DNA from: Lepidodermella squamata
Lineage: Eukaryota > Gastrotricha
Reading direction: 5' to 3'
Assembly: GCA_047495785.1 (NCBI GenBank)
Contig: JBLDXI010000007.1
Location: forward strand, 1,178,001-1,242,000
Length of the DNA stretch: 64,000 nt
The notes beneath the pieces were generated by a model. The model was not told the DNA's origin, did not search any database, and worked only from the letters and a program-made list of their open reading frames with translations. Numbering within the stretch: the stretch's first letter is position 1; each line of letters opens with the position of its first letter. A program made the position numbers and the translations under genes. Shown piece after piece: positions 1 through 11,138 of this stretch.

Positions 1-1548
1 TAGCTTTTGCTGGATTAGCTAATATACTGAATTAGCTGAGTGGCTATTCTTTTTTCCTAGTGTACTTCCTGCCCGATAAGTACTTCCGGGCGTAGCGTCA
101 AGGCAGAAAATTACTACTGTATACGTCCTTTTCGTTGTTGCTCAATTTTCGTTTAGGGAAATATTTTCGTTGTATCGACCAAAATACCGAAAAATAATGC
201 AGCGAAATTTTATTCCTATGTTAATTAACTAAAAACCACAGAAACCAGTTTCGATTCCCTATTGGAAATTGTCAAGCAAGTTAAAATTCAGTCAATTTAT
301 AGGTACATGAGTTCGGTGCGCTGTTGTCACCAATTGCTCTGGCCGAGTAAACGTGCAAGGCGGCATCAGGCAGCGCGATGTTCATGCTTCGTTTGGGTTT
401 CTTGGCCCCTGTCCTCTCGTCACGAATCGAGAGACAACAATGATGCTTAAAGACAAGCACTTCGTCCTGATTGATCATAGGCATATTTCATTGCTCCAAA
501 TTTTCATTAGGCTTACATTTTCACTGGGTTCGGAATTTCGTTGACAACTTGGCCAACGAAAATCAAATTATAGATGGCAAATCGCCAAAAAATATGGTTG
601 CAAAATTACGACGAAGTTTCGAATACTTTATGGCATTAGCTAGCTTGGATGTCTTAGCGTAAGAAATTCTTCCTATCGTGCGTCACACTTGGTCATATTA
701 GGTGTAATGTTCGCGACAAAGGGGCGTATGTTGGAACCTTCCTTATGTTGGATTAAGGTTTAAGGTTTAAGTTTTCCTCTCATTTCCAAAGCAACCATTG
801 TTGCGTATTGGGACTCACCATTGTTCGCGTATATAAAATGGAGCAATAGAAGAAAATTCCTATGTTCGATTAAAAATCCTATGTACCAATGAGAGAAAAA
901 TTGCAGGTTTTAGAGGTTTTATCCGCTAAACCTGGTTTAAACTCAGAATTTTTCAAACCATGTACGAGGAGGTTTACAAAAAAACGGGTATTACGGCCTA
1001 ACCGGCGGATGGCGCGTCTTATAGCGCCATTGCTCGATGGCGCGGAATTCAAAATTTCGAAAAGTTGAAAGCGCGTATAATATTTTTATTTCCAATATTA
1101 TCAGTAAAATATCTGAATTTTCGGCTGCTGTTAAGCGTTATATACGACGTTTTATAGACGACAGAGAACGTGTAGTAAATGTAAGAAAAATATACCTTGA
1201 TTAATTTTCTTATACAACCGGCTTGACAAATTTTATGTGATTGTCGAATATTCATATAAGCACTCCAATTTCATTCAGATAAAAAACTAATATATCGAAA
1301 TTATTTTAAATTCAGGAGATTCTTATACTGCGTTAAATTTTTATATTGCATTTTATCAACATGAGCATGAGCATGAACAGCAAAGAACGAAACAAGTGAT
1401 CTCAGTCATCCTAATATTATTTTCATGCTTATTTATATGTTCCGTTGAAGTTCGCATAATTATAGACAAATCGCGGTAGCGGTAGGTAGGCGATTTCGAA
1501 TGAAGGGCGAGTTTTGCGCCGAGTATTGCGAAGCAGAGATATGTGAAA
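1..1548. other. Intergenic, no supported gene
   Basis: Only short open frames on both strands, without recognisable domains, conserved motifs or plausible splice-linked exons. No TIR or tandem array is evident. It probably includes the 3' flank of the Harbinger-type transposase to the right, but no transposon end could be placed. Confidence 0.5.
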
Positions 1549-4149
1549 TCAAGCGAATCGATATCGAACAATTGCGTTCCGAATGCGAAGGCCATCAGTA
1601 CGCAATCGGGCAGGGGTGAACTGAATTTGACCTTGAGGACAAATTTCATCGTCCTCATGGCAAGGTTGTTGCCAATCTCCGATCTGTGGCTCACGACGAT
1701 CAATAGCGATATTGTGCAGGACGCCAGTTGCTAAGATAACATTAGATGCTCTGGACGGCGAGTAACGGAGACAACTGTCACGGTTGTTGTTGCACCGAAA
1801 ACGGTTTTTCCAGCTGCCGTATCCACGTTCAGCACAACCTCTGGTTCTATTATGTGAATAATTGTATCGCCTCTGAGGTTCGTTCACGGGCGAGAAAAAG
1901 GGGGTCATCACATATCGTGACAATTCGTAACCTTTGTCAGCTAGCAAGTGACGATGGCGAAAAATTGGATTGGTTTGAACTTTCCTCCAAAGAGTGGATG
2001 ATTTAAAAATTGTCGAATCGTGCACAGACCCAGGCCACCTCGCAACAATATCCATCATTTTCAGGTTACAGTCGAAAACAACTTGCGTATTTATGGAAAA
2101 AAATCCTAAAAATGGAGAATATAATGAGAATATAATAAAGCTTCTCGCCTAGAGCACCCCGCCCTAAATTGGGCCGCACTTCGGGGTTTTTGAGGTTTTC
2201 AAACTTTCCGAGTCAGGTTATTTTTTTTAAAATAAACAGCAATAGCTATCTAATTATCCTACTGAAGCCTTGCGAGTGCGGACCCAGTCGAATTCAAGTT
2301 AGTATTACAAATTTAAGAAGTCTGGGCGATCTCTCAAAAATCGAAATCTTTAGAATTTTGCAAGGCGAACTATCGACTCTGCAAAACCCGTTGAAATGAC
2401 AAAGCCGTATTCACGCTTCTCCGCCAATAATATCCGCAATCGATTCTCGCCGAGCAGCAGTCGTTCAGCATTTCATCAGCATTCAACCTGATTTCGCTCG
2501 AATACTTTTCGACGGCGATAATCTGATTCATTTCGCCGCTGCGAAAGGAATCTCGGCAATTGTGAACACGCTCCTTAGAGCCGGTGCCGTAGTTGACGCT
2601 CGTAACATGGCCGGTAAAACGCCTTTGATGATGGCGGCCGAAGAAGGCCATTTGCAATGCGTTCAGGCGTTGATTCGAGGCGGCGCTGATTCCACCCTGC
2701 TGAGTGATGTGGAGCATTTGAAGCCGCAAAATCGATCGGCTTTGCATCTAGCTGCTGAGAAGGGTCATTTGAAGGTTGTTTAATTTCTGTGCCAACAGCG
2801 GCCTGATCTTGCAAAAATTCTGAATAATCGTAATCAGACTATTTTTCAAGGGCTATCCAATGGTCCAACAAGTTGTTTGAAAATTGGAGCCAAACTGAGT
2901 GAGCTGTGAAGACATTTTCCTGGCTCAAATCTTTTGCTCCATGCTGTAGCTTTTTTATTTGATTTTTAAAAAGATAGAATTTGGTGATGAAGCTTCAGAA
3001 TAAGAGAATAGAAGAAGCGTGATATTAGTGTTACGAACCGTGACAATTTCATTGCGCAACTATGTCGGAGAAAAGGATGTCTTCTGCTACGATCCATTCA
3101 CTGTTATTATTATTACATGAAAAATGAGACGTTTTGAACCATAATTTATTCATCTGCTCGATTGTCGCCCGATTTATTTGATACTAAGTATTTAAAAGAG
3201 GCGCGATTTTTAAACTCATGTTGAACTTCACATTTGTTAATTATTTATAGTACTCATAGTATAAAACCTCTAGTGAGCAAATGAGTGCCCTAATTCGGGC
3301 CGCCTAAATGGGGGCGGCCCAAATTAGGAAAAAGCGGCCAGAATTAGGAAGCGGCCCAATTTAGGACGGGGTGCTCTATATATCAAGTCATTTTTCAAGG
3401 AAAATTGTTGTATGTGAAATTTTAATAAGCAAGGTTCCTGTCTTTATAGGCAGCAGGTGAGTCTTTCAAAATTAATCCGAAAATTATTTTGTTTTATCAA
3501 GATTGATAGTTTTTAAAACCAAGATTTTGAAGTCAATATATGAGAAGCAAAGAAAAGTGTAAAAATATATTAAAAGGGTCAACATTTCGTACCTTTGCGA
3601 TTTCGAAAAGACTCCGGATCCGGAACCATTCGCATAGAAGGCTTTTGAATTCTGATATGAGTGCAGTCAATAGCACCCCATGCGCCTGGAAAGCCACCAT
3701 AATCAGCAAATTCCCGAACTTTGGTGGCGACTTCCTCGGCCGATCGCGGTAACCGAATAAACCGATCCACTTTGTTTGCAAGAGCAGCGGAAACTTCGTG
3801 TATTATTCTCGACTGCGTGCTCTGATCGATTCCAAGCTTGTCACCTGTAAATGAAATCGGATCGGAAAAAAATTGGCTTCAAGCTGATCGTGAAATTATT
3901 AACAAAATTGATACCTGTAGACATTTGAACTTCACCTCGGCCATAGAAGTCGAGAGCCGCGAGAATTTTATGTAGAGTTGATACAGGATGGCTTCTATTT
4001 GTGATTGGCTGCTTCAAATCATCTCGGATAAGCTCATGAATAAATAATACACTCGGTTTGGTGAAACGGTATCGATCCAAAAATTCTTCATTGTTCCAAG
4101 CATCTAATTGATCAATTCGTTCGCGAAATCTTCGCTCTCGATAAGGCAT
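1549..4149 (-). CDS. PIF/Harbinger (HARBI1-like) transposase, three exons
   Basis: DDE nuclease that cuts and joins Harbinger-type transposons. Splicing 4149-3915, 3844-3593 and 2105-1549 (GT-AG, phases 1 and 1) gives about 347 residues, close to the usual length of HARBI1 proteins. Exon 1 has the helical N-terminal region. Exon 2 carries the first catalytic Asp in GAWGAIDCTHIRI. Exon 3 carries INTQVVFDCNLK, WPGSVHDS, the second Asp in LLADKGY and the Glu in RGCAERGYGSWKNRF, so the triad looks complete with no stop or frameshift. The second intron holds a separate 1.2-kb transposon with an ankyrin fragment. The gene is divergent from a SANT-like gene at 4849, the usual partner in autonomous Harbinger elements. 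It could be an active element or a domesticated copy; I cannot tell which. Confidence 0.85.
2152..3376. mobile_element. TA-flanked non-autonomous DNA transposon with ankyrin cargo
   Basis: About 26-bp TIRs starting GAGCACCCCG with one mismatch (left 2152, right ending 3376), flanked by TA on both sides (2150-2151, 3377-3378). A TA duplication fits the Tc1/mariner-IS630 group. No transposase is encoded. The right end has several short direct repeats around GCGGCCCAAATTAGG (about 3290-3370). The element lies inside the second intron of the Harbinger-type transposase and carries an ankyrin gene fragment. Confidence 0.75.
2421..2886 (+). pseudogene. Ankyrin-repeat gene fragment captured in transposon
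   Basis: Reading in frame through about 2430-2880 gives ankyrin units: NLIHFAAAKG, then GKTPLMMAAEEGHLQCVQAL, then RSALHLAAEKGHLKVV. A TAA stop at 2781-2783 falls where the repeat should continue; the frame beyond reads FLCQQRPDLAKIL, still ankyrin-like. No start with a good context was found. The style matches the ankyrin loci at 52286 and 59887, so it probably derives from the same lineage-specific family. Called a pseudogene because of the stop and because it lies wholly between transposon ends. Confidence 0.7.
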
Positions 4150-4848
4150 CTAATTTAAATAAATTGGGATATTTCTTACTGATCAGGTTTATCAAGTCAA
4201 TAATTGACAAAAAGAAACCGGAACAAGGACACAACTATTAATTTATGCCACCCACCTTTCACGCGGAATTTAAATAGAATTTTTGAATTTTCCAGCTAAA
4301 TAAGGAAGGAGTCGGAAAATCGACAACCGTCAAAGTCGAAATTCGAAATTCGCCCTTCCCGCAGTGAAAAAAGATGTATAGATGTACAGGGTGGCCAAAA
4401 AATCTGTGTTCCATTTCGAAAATAGTTCAGCAATAATCAGGTGATGTAAAATTTCATGATAGAAAAATTGGTCAGGATCGCCCATTTGTAGAACTTCTAC
4501 ACTCAAAGTTTGCACTGTTGTTTCGATCACAACCCAGAGAGTGTCCCAAAATAGTAGAATCAGAAAGAAAACGCATTCATTCCAACAAGTTGAAATGAAA
4601 ACTAGCATTTTGCTGGGAAATTTTCGATATGTAATAGGAACAACAGACATCTCCGTCACAATCACTGATGGAACAATAAAAGATGTTCGGAAACACTGAC
4701 ATGATTTGAAGCCGATTACATGCCACATGGTATAAATAAAACCTTACCTCATGAAAAAAGCACGGCATCAGCCTTTCAGCAAAATTCACAGTTCAATTCA
4801 AAATTCGATTATTGTATTACCTTTCGTAAATTTCGCATTTCGTATATC
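4150..4848. other. Divergent intergenic region between transposase and SANT-like gene
   Basis: About 700 bp between two divergent starts and so likely to contain both promoters. Open frames here are short, AT-rich and featureless. No repeat boundary could be fixed. Confidence 0.45.
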
Positions 4849-6456
4849 ATGACTTCACTTCGATTATTTTGGCTTGTAATTATGTTATCGATGACTCGTG
4901 TATGCAATTCTGGAAGGGATGATTTCCTCGATGACTGCATTGATCTTGATGATGAGGACGATTTTGCCGATTTTGCTGAGGGCGCACGGGCGCCCAACTT
5001 CAGTGCCGAAGACAAGGAGACAATTTACAACTTGGTAATGGACCGGCGCCAAGATCTCGACAGGGCTCGCGACAGAAGAAGAAAGGTAAAAATTCAAGAA
5101 TTAAAATTCTTTTTCGCTTTTTTATCGATTTTTTATGGAATCCATTAGGCGCAAATATGGGAGGAAATCACGGCTGATTTTAACGCACAAGACCTCGACT
5201 CCACCGTTGTTCGCTCCAGCAAGCAACTGCAGGGGTTGTTCAAAAGGGTGCAATCCGACGTCCGGGCCCGAGCGCGTCTGCAGCCGTCTTCGTCGAGGCG
5301 TGATGACAACACGCTGTCTCGCTGGGCTACTGAGATGCGTTCTGAGCAGCCCTCCTCGTGCTACGGCATCGGAGGTAAAATTTGAAAAATTAAAAATTTT
5401 AACCATAATGGCGAAAACGTTACACATTTTTGAAAAAATCAACACTCTTGTAATTAATTGATAAAAAATAATGATCATGCGAATTTGCCAATTATTCAAT
5501 AACAGGATTTTCTGCTGTTACTAAATTTATTCAAAATGTATGTAAACTATTTCATAAGCATCTACTATCGTAGATTATCTATCGAGCAAAATCTTGTAAT
5601 TTTTCGGATTTTTTTTGACATTTTATCGAAGCAGTTTGAGTCGATTCACCTCGTTTTTTTATTATGTTATTTAATTTAATTTAATTTTTGTTTTTCAGGT
5701 GTACCAGACTCAGATCGGCGGCAACGGCCTGCCTCGCAGTCATCGAGTCAGCGACCTCGCGCAACAGAGAAAAGGCCTGTTCAGGCGTCGAGGTCATCTC
5801 GCTGCTCCACTTCAACGCCTACGGCTTGTTCCAGCTCGAGCCGCACTCAGCCTTCGGCATCATCATCTAGATCGAGAACGCCGCCGCTCGCCTCACCGCC
5901 TACTTTCTCAGAATCGGTAATTGCACCGCAGAAGCCGGTTATCCCAAGTTGTCTAGATGACTTCGAAACCTGGGTTGAATTCGTTAGCCTCATATTTGAA
6001 GTGCTGCAGAAACGCTCAAAAGTGTCAGCAGCAACTACGACGACTACAGCGACGGCGTCCAGTTCGGCACCTCCATTTCAGGCTCAGCCAAATACTCCTC
6101 AGCCTCAACCTCAGCCTCAGCCCAGCACCCTTCAGCATCAGCCTCAGCCCCAGCCCAGCTACCCGCCTGCCTGGTACCCGCCGCCTACCTGGCAAATGCC
6201 GCCATGGCAGAATCAGCAACAGTGGCAACAGCCGCCGTGGTTGCAGGCCTGGCAGGTTGCCCAGTGGCCGGCCCACCTACAACCGGGACAGCAACCGCAC
6301 CATCCACCAGCTGATCAACAAACTGCGAACCCTGCGAACCCCGCCACAACTGGAACAGGGCAGACGGACGCACGTGTCGGGCAGATTGACGATAACATTA
6401 TTGTCGTAGAAAATGCGCCAAATAACGAAGACGATAATGATTATAGATACTTGTGA
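4849..6456 (+). CDS. SANT/Myb-like DNA-binding protein with Pro/Gln-rich tail
   Basis: Three exons, 4849-5085, 5149-5374 and 5699-6456, joined at GT-AG sites in phases 0 and 1, give about 406 residues. Residues about 50-130 look like a Myb/SANT-like domain (FSAEDKETIYNLVMDRRQDL, then AQIWEEITADFNA). A Ser/Arg/Pro-rich linker, CLDDFETWVEFVSLIFEVL and a Pro/Gln/Trp-rich tail with an acidic end follow. Harbinger transposons encode such a protein to help their transposase reach the nucleus and bind DNA; the divergent neighbour supports this. Odd point: the chosen ATG opens with a signal-peptide-like stretch (LRLFWLVIMLSM), unexpected for a nuclear protein, so the true first exon may differ. Confidence 0.65.
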
Positions 6457-8089
6457 ACTACGGACTACGGTATTCGATTTCTTCAGTCAATTATTACCTT
6501 TCTTAATAATCATCATTAAACAACAATAAAAAGATGCACAGTGAATCCTTATCAATTTTTATAGAGAGATTTTCATCAAAATATTTTTCACAACTTGCGC
6601 TTGAAAAATTTGCGAGTCATAATCGCAAACGGTTTTTTCTGTTCCAGATGACGCAGTCAACATCTAAAAGGGACTTTAACGGCGTTTTTTAGTTAAATTT
6701 TTATAAATTTATAGAAAATTGTCTCGAAATGAGTGGGTCTTTCAGATAAATCTCGCCTTAAGTTTTAGCCTAACTTGGGAAAAGATACGGAAAGTTTAAG
6801 CTAGATTCCAACATAACCCCCAAAATTCTCAATATTATATAACTCTCAAGCTAAAAATAATTACCTAACAATCAAATTATTGACTCTACTTGGAAATCCT
6901 CTCGTCGATTTGAAGACATTTTCTCCGCACTCGTTTGAATACATCATTTTCAGCATTTGCTGCTTCTGGCAAGCGCTCATTAATCTTCGGCTCGCGCTTG
7001 TCTATGTATAATGATTCGTGTGTTGTTGTCTGTTGCCTCGACTTATTGCCTTAAATTTAATTATTGGAGAGCTTAGGTTTGAGAAAAGCACAAATAAAAA
7101 GATTGTCTTCCTTCTCACAGAAGCTTGCAATATTATAATGTAACACTAAGAACTGTTCCTTGTCGATAATGAAGCACCTGAGATTTTTCAAGAATTCTGT
7201 GACCCAAGGAGCCTAGTTCCCTCGGATGCGTATCATGTAGACAAAATTGTAAATTTCGGCTTTTAAATTCTGCGCGAAATAACAAAATCAACAGCGTCAC
7301 TTCTTTATCATTTCCCAACTTGGAACCGTAACGTGGAAAAGCTTGAACCTGACTTTTTCGACGATGAGGATCGTGCCAAAATAAACATTATGGTTTTCAT
7401 CCACCATTTGATCAAGAAAAACTGATCGAAGTTGCAGATTTCATAAAATATTGCTGCCAGTAGGGTTTCCGCCCTCAATGCTCACGACGTAGAGCTGTGC
7501 GATACTTTCTCTCTTGATTCTGATTATATTGAAATTCATATGTAGACGATAAACAAACTGATGCCTGACTGCCATGCTCATCATCGCCGTTCTACAGAGC
7601 ATCAAAAGTGCACTTATTCAAGTCAAATGAAACATTTCCCCTATCACCCAATCCTATTTCTGGATAAAAATGCAGTGAGCTGCTAAAAATTTTCAGGCTC
7701 ACAGTAGAAATATTCCTTCAGCGAAGGGATGCAACAATTCCAAATGATTAACATGAAACTTTTTCTAGTCGCATGGCAATTGTGCGTAATCGTAGTGCAT
7801 AAATTTCAAAAGAAAAAATTCGCTGGTTTCTGTCTCTCACTGGAACTGTTGGTTTTCTGATTTTGGTTTTATCCATTAGTGTGGTCTCTAAACGCTATGG
7901 ATGATCATAAATCCTTTCAACCTGACAGCGAAACTTCTAATCTATGCGCTAGCTTCTTTGTCGACTTCAGCCACTCGAATAAGCTGGTTACCTGCCTTAA
8001 TACAACGAAATCAACAGATATTTAAATCTAGAATGTATCAAAATAGTGACTGCGACTAATAATTTCTGATTCCATTTGAGAAATATTTA
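6457..8089. other. Non-coding; upstream flank of channel A, duplicated upstream of channel B
   Basis: No supported gene. Two stretches match the flank of channel B: about 7390-7560 with about 49200-49385, and about 7840-7960 with about 49640-49770 (shared words include GTTTTATCCATTAGTGTGGT). The tandem duplication therefore included at least 700 bp upstream of the coding region. Confidence 0.7.
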
Positions 8090-8833
8090 ATGTACATTAG
8101 AATGGCTCTAGCATTCTTCGCAACAGTTTTACTGGAGATCATCCTGGTTAGAAATAGCTTGGCTCTGGACAATGACAGCAACATTTCGGCTAATTACAAC
8201 CCCGATGCTTTGCGCGATTTGTTCTTCGAGCTTTGCCCGATAGCAAAATCCAGCAATCTGCCGACGTCGTTCCACAGACAGATTAATAACCTATCTGTAC
8301 CCATCAAAAGTTACTTTGTAACACGTCTATTAGTAATCAATGATATCAGCGATGTAAAGATGAGGTATGGCAAAAATTATCTAGATGATCAAATTATATT
8401 TAATATTCATTATTCCAGCATGGCTATATCCATGACATTGCGTATCCTATGGGACATGCCGTGCGGCGAAGATATAAGGGAGAAGTTGTGGCCGGGTTAC
8501 TCAGCTTTTAAGCAAGATTTACTTGATAGGATTCAATTCGAAGTTCCAACTGATGAAATATGGTGGCCGGATATTCAACACATCAACGCTATCGGGGAAT
8601 CACGACCGTTGAGAGGGTAAATCTCTGATTTTTTTAATTCTGCGTTTGGTTGGAAATTCCGATTTGAACAAACATTTAAAAATAAATGAACTATTTTTTT
8701 ACAGGGAAAGGTTGATAAAAGTGCGGCCATTTCGCGTTCCTGGGCCTAAATTTGTCCTTTATACAGTGCGGACGTTTGAATCGAGCTGTTTTCAGTTCAG
8801 CTACACCAAGTTCCCATTCGATGTGGCAACTTG
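8090..8833 (+). pseudogene. Cys-loop ligand-gated channel A, 5' part, interrupted
   Basis: Exon 1 is 8090-8616: signal peptide, extracellular ligand-binding domain, and the conserved WWPD segment near its end. An 88-bp intron follows. Exon 2 starts at 8705 and reads into the Cys-loop segment (FSYTKFPFDVA) before the outer Polinton enters at 8834. The reading frame resumes after the 37-kb insertion at 45806 through the duplicated AACTTG. The second in-frame ATG (8102) matches the paralogue at 49885 better and may be the start. The remaining coding sequence has no other lesion, so the break looks recent; the locus is presumably null unless the element excises. Confidence 0.85.
8828..8833. repeat. 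Target-site duplication of outer element (left copy)
   Basis: AACTTG directly before the left TIR; repeated at 45806-45811 directly after the right TIR. Removing the element plus one copy restores the channel reading frame. Confidence 0.95.
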
Positions 8834-9099
8834 AGTAGTAGGAATTCCACGCTTCTGGCCTGTCCAGAAGCTTAGAACCCCTACTACTGTTAAGGTGGAT
8901 ATAGATGACCTGATAATCCGAATTAAATTAAATTGAAATTCAAGTGACACCGCGTAAATGGGCGGGGGTCTTGTCCGCCTGGGTTTGGTGGGGTAGGGCC
9001 CGCACCACCGGGCGGACCGGGTAGTTCAAACCCCGCCCCTTTTCAAGCGATGATGAATCGATAATAACGGGAGTGGTTTCAATCTTTCTCTTCAAGCGA
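8834..9099 (+). repeat. Left TIR of outer Polinton
   Basis: 266 bp that read as the exact reverse complement of 45540-45805. The first 55 bp form an imperfect palindrome (AGTAGTAGG...CCTACTACT, with GCTTCTGG...CCAGAAGC inside). The middle (about 8955-9050) is GC-rich with GTCCGCC...GGCGGAC and GGCGGGG...CCCCGCC arms and G-runs. The last shared bases, CTTCAAGCGA, match the unit of the minisatellite beside the right TIR. Confidence 0.95.
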
Positions 9100-9320
9100 A
9101 ATTCAGTTCCTAGTGTCTCATCACACGACTGGTTCAGCTGGCAGCGATGATCGATGACCTGAAAACTGAAATAGGGTGATTCAATTGACGCGGTGTTAAT
9201 GCCTTGAAACAAAATGGCGTCCCGGGCGCTGTACATGAACGAATAAATCTAACTCTATTCTCCCAGAGCAAAATTTCTCTCAAAGCGATATTGCTCTTGA
9301 ACCGAAAGTGGGACGACATC

Positions 9321-9798
9321 TTATTTTATTGCAATATATAGAAGGGTCAAACAGAGTGATAGTGCAGGCTTGATCACACCGCTACGAGGGCCGCCGTTCT
9401 TTTTGCTTGCCCAACTAGGACCGCAGTCCAAAGTTTCGGTGTTGCAAAAGTCAGTACAACACTGGCAATAAGTTCCGGAACCATTCATTGTCAAATTAAG
9501 ATAACTGACTCCCGAAGAGCAAGGCGGACTGTTCTTGTCAACGCAAGTGTATTGAACGAAGCCTGCGTTGCCTCCTTCGAACGAATAGGCCACTTTCTAA
9601 TAACGGGAAGATGAAAAATTTCAAGCATGATGCAGCCATACATACCACACATTGAATGCAGCCGGTGGATGATCCTATCCCTGCCTGCTGCGTTCCTGTT
9701 AATGTTGAGTAGTAGCTCCCCTTAAAGTTTTGGAATCCCTGATAGCAGTTCAAAGCATGAATGATGGGCAACTGAGTGAGAATAAGAAATAACAGCAT
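9321..9798 (-). CDS. Ly6/uPAR-like three-finger protein, probably GPI-anchored
   Basis: Two exons, 9798-9646 and 9596-9321, with a 49-bp GT-AG intron (9597-9645), give about 142 residues. A signal peptide (MLLFLILTQLPIIHA) is followed by a cysteine-rich domain starting LNCYQGF and ending TYCQCCTDFCN, the CC-x4-CN signature of Ly6/three-finger folds. The hydrophobic C-terminus (KPALSLCLTLLYIAIK) suggests GPI attachment. It lies in the outer Polinton's left arm, head-to-head with another Ly6-like gene at 9966. The introns and domain suggest capture from the host. Its role is unknown; cell-surface binding or modulation of host signalling are inferences only. Confidence 0.75.
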
Positions 9799-9965
9799 TT
9801 TTGCAGTTGAACGTAGACTGATAATAAACAGATGGCATAATGCTGTGGCTTGATGTGTCGTTGCCTGGCTACAGTCTCCCAGTCGCTATGGGGAAAATCG
9901 ATTTGCAGCTGCTCTCACCACGAACGCCGTCAGTGCGATAGCTTGGTACATTTATTGTCGTTGAC

Positions 9966-10522
9966 ATGATCCCATCGATTCTATATTTTCTTACATCTCT
10001 CCATGCGGTCCTTTGTAAGTTATAAACATCATCAGTTTTACTCCTTACTTGATCAGTTGCATAGGTTTGTCATGCTACTCATATAGCAGTGTCAGTCCCG
10101 GGAGCACACTCGGAATAGCAAAAAGCGAGTGCGATGCTTGCTGGGCTTTTCAAAGTGTTACGACCGACTGTGACACCACCTCTGCCACGAGAGTTGATCT
10201 TTTCATGCAATGTGCATGTCGAGCTGGATCCACTACCTGTACAGGTGTGAGACTCAAACAAGATCAATATTGTGGATTCCAAAACTTGACGACAAATACG
10301 TGCTGGGGAGCGGTGAAGGAATGCGTTTGTTGCTCTAACTACTGCAATCATGAAAATTTCTGCATTCCACCAACCGATAAAAAGTTTTACCTTCTTACGA
10401 CAGCACCTCCAAGCGATACTACGTCACAGTCAAGTGGACGAAACACCTCTAACGCTTTGAACTTCAGATTCCTCACCGCAATAATTCCAGCTATAATCCT
10501 GATCTCGCTTCATTCAATTTAA
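9966..10522 (+). CDS. Ly6/three-finger-like secreted protein, probably GPI-anchored
   Basis: Exon 1 (9966-10014) encodes the signal peptide MIPSILYFLTSLHAVL. A 50-bp intron ends at 10064, and exon 2 (10065-10522) completes about 168 residues. The body is cysteine-rich and ends in CVCCSNYCNHENFC, again CC-x4-CN. A Ser/Thr-rich stalk and a hydrophobic tail (FLTAIIPAIILISL) follow. The start at 9966 is chosen because it supplies a signal peptide and the splice keeps frame. It is divergent from the Ly6-like gene at 9321-9798, with about 170 bp of shared promoter region. Sequence similarity between the two is low apart from the cysteine pattern. Confidence 0.7.
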
Positions 10523-10873
10523 ATTACGCAAAACAAATAATTTCCTGAATAAGTTTATTCTTGATGACAGTTTTGCGTCTCCATATATGCCTATTCACAA
10601 AATTTGAAAAAATAAAAAAGTTGAGACGCGAGTTGGAATCGAACCAGTTACTTTATTCATACAACAAATTTGAAAAAGTTAAAAAAACTGGTGCGCGACT
10701 CCATCGGGCGTTGAAGCCAATCGATTGCAGAAGTAACAATCCGCATTTCAACATACAAATGTTAAAATATTTTAATATATAAATTGGCTGATGACATCCT
10801 TTATTTAGTTTGAACATTTGAACTATGGAACATTGAAATATTTAAATATTTAAATTTCTCAAATAAATATAAG
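10523..10873 (-). repeat. Non-coding stretch with a tRNA-like (SINE-like) relic
   Basis: On the minus strand about 10620-10730 contains a good B-box (GGTTCGATTCC, 10635-10645) preceded by a weaker A-box-like stretch. The layout (AT-rich body, then a tRNA-like head) resembles the repeats at 39961-40520 in the inner element. No acceptor stem closes, so this is not a working tRNA gene. Confidence 0.35.
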
Positions 10874-11131
10874 ATGCTTCGTCGCAAGGCAATAAATCCA
10901 GACAAAATCAGCCAAGCAATTCATGAATATCAGAATAGCTCCAAGACAGTAGATGAAATCGCAGCTGAAGTGGGACTCAGCAGAGGCACGATTTACTATC
11001 ATTTAGGCAAACAACAACGCGTCTCATCGTTGAAGGGCGGTGGCATCAACGTCAGTCTGATTCCAAATGATGTCACCCATGTCGGCGGCAAGAAAGCTTA
11101 CCTGCTAAGAAGAAGATTTCTCGGTAAATAA
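10874..11131 (+). CDS. Small helix-turn-helix protein
   Basis: 85 residues. The N-terminal half reads as a resolvase/Psq-type helix-turn-helix: INPDKISQAIHEYQNSSKTV, then DEIAAEVGLSRGTIYYHLGK. A short basic tail follows. It could regulate the element or bind its ends. It is first in a run of three closely spaced plus-strand genes (10874-11747). None has the TCTA box seen before the capsid-side genes, and no equivalent was found in the inner element. Confidence 0.7.
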   Translation: MLRRKAINPDKISQAIHEYQNSSKTVDEIAAEVGLSRGTIYYHLGKQQRVSSLKGGGINVSLIPNDVTHVGGKKAYLLRRRFLGK

Positions 11132-11138
11132 TATAAGC

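Noticed and set aside
4330-4789. Cys- and Phe-rich open frames on the minus strand
   Set aside because: Two overlapping phases, AT-rich, no splice-consistent partner; lies in a divergent promoter region.
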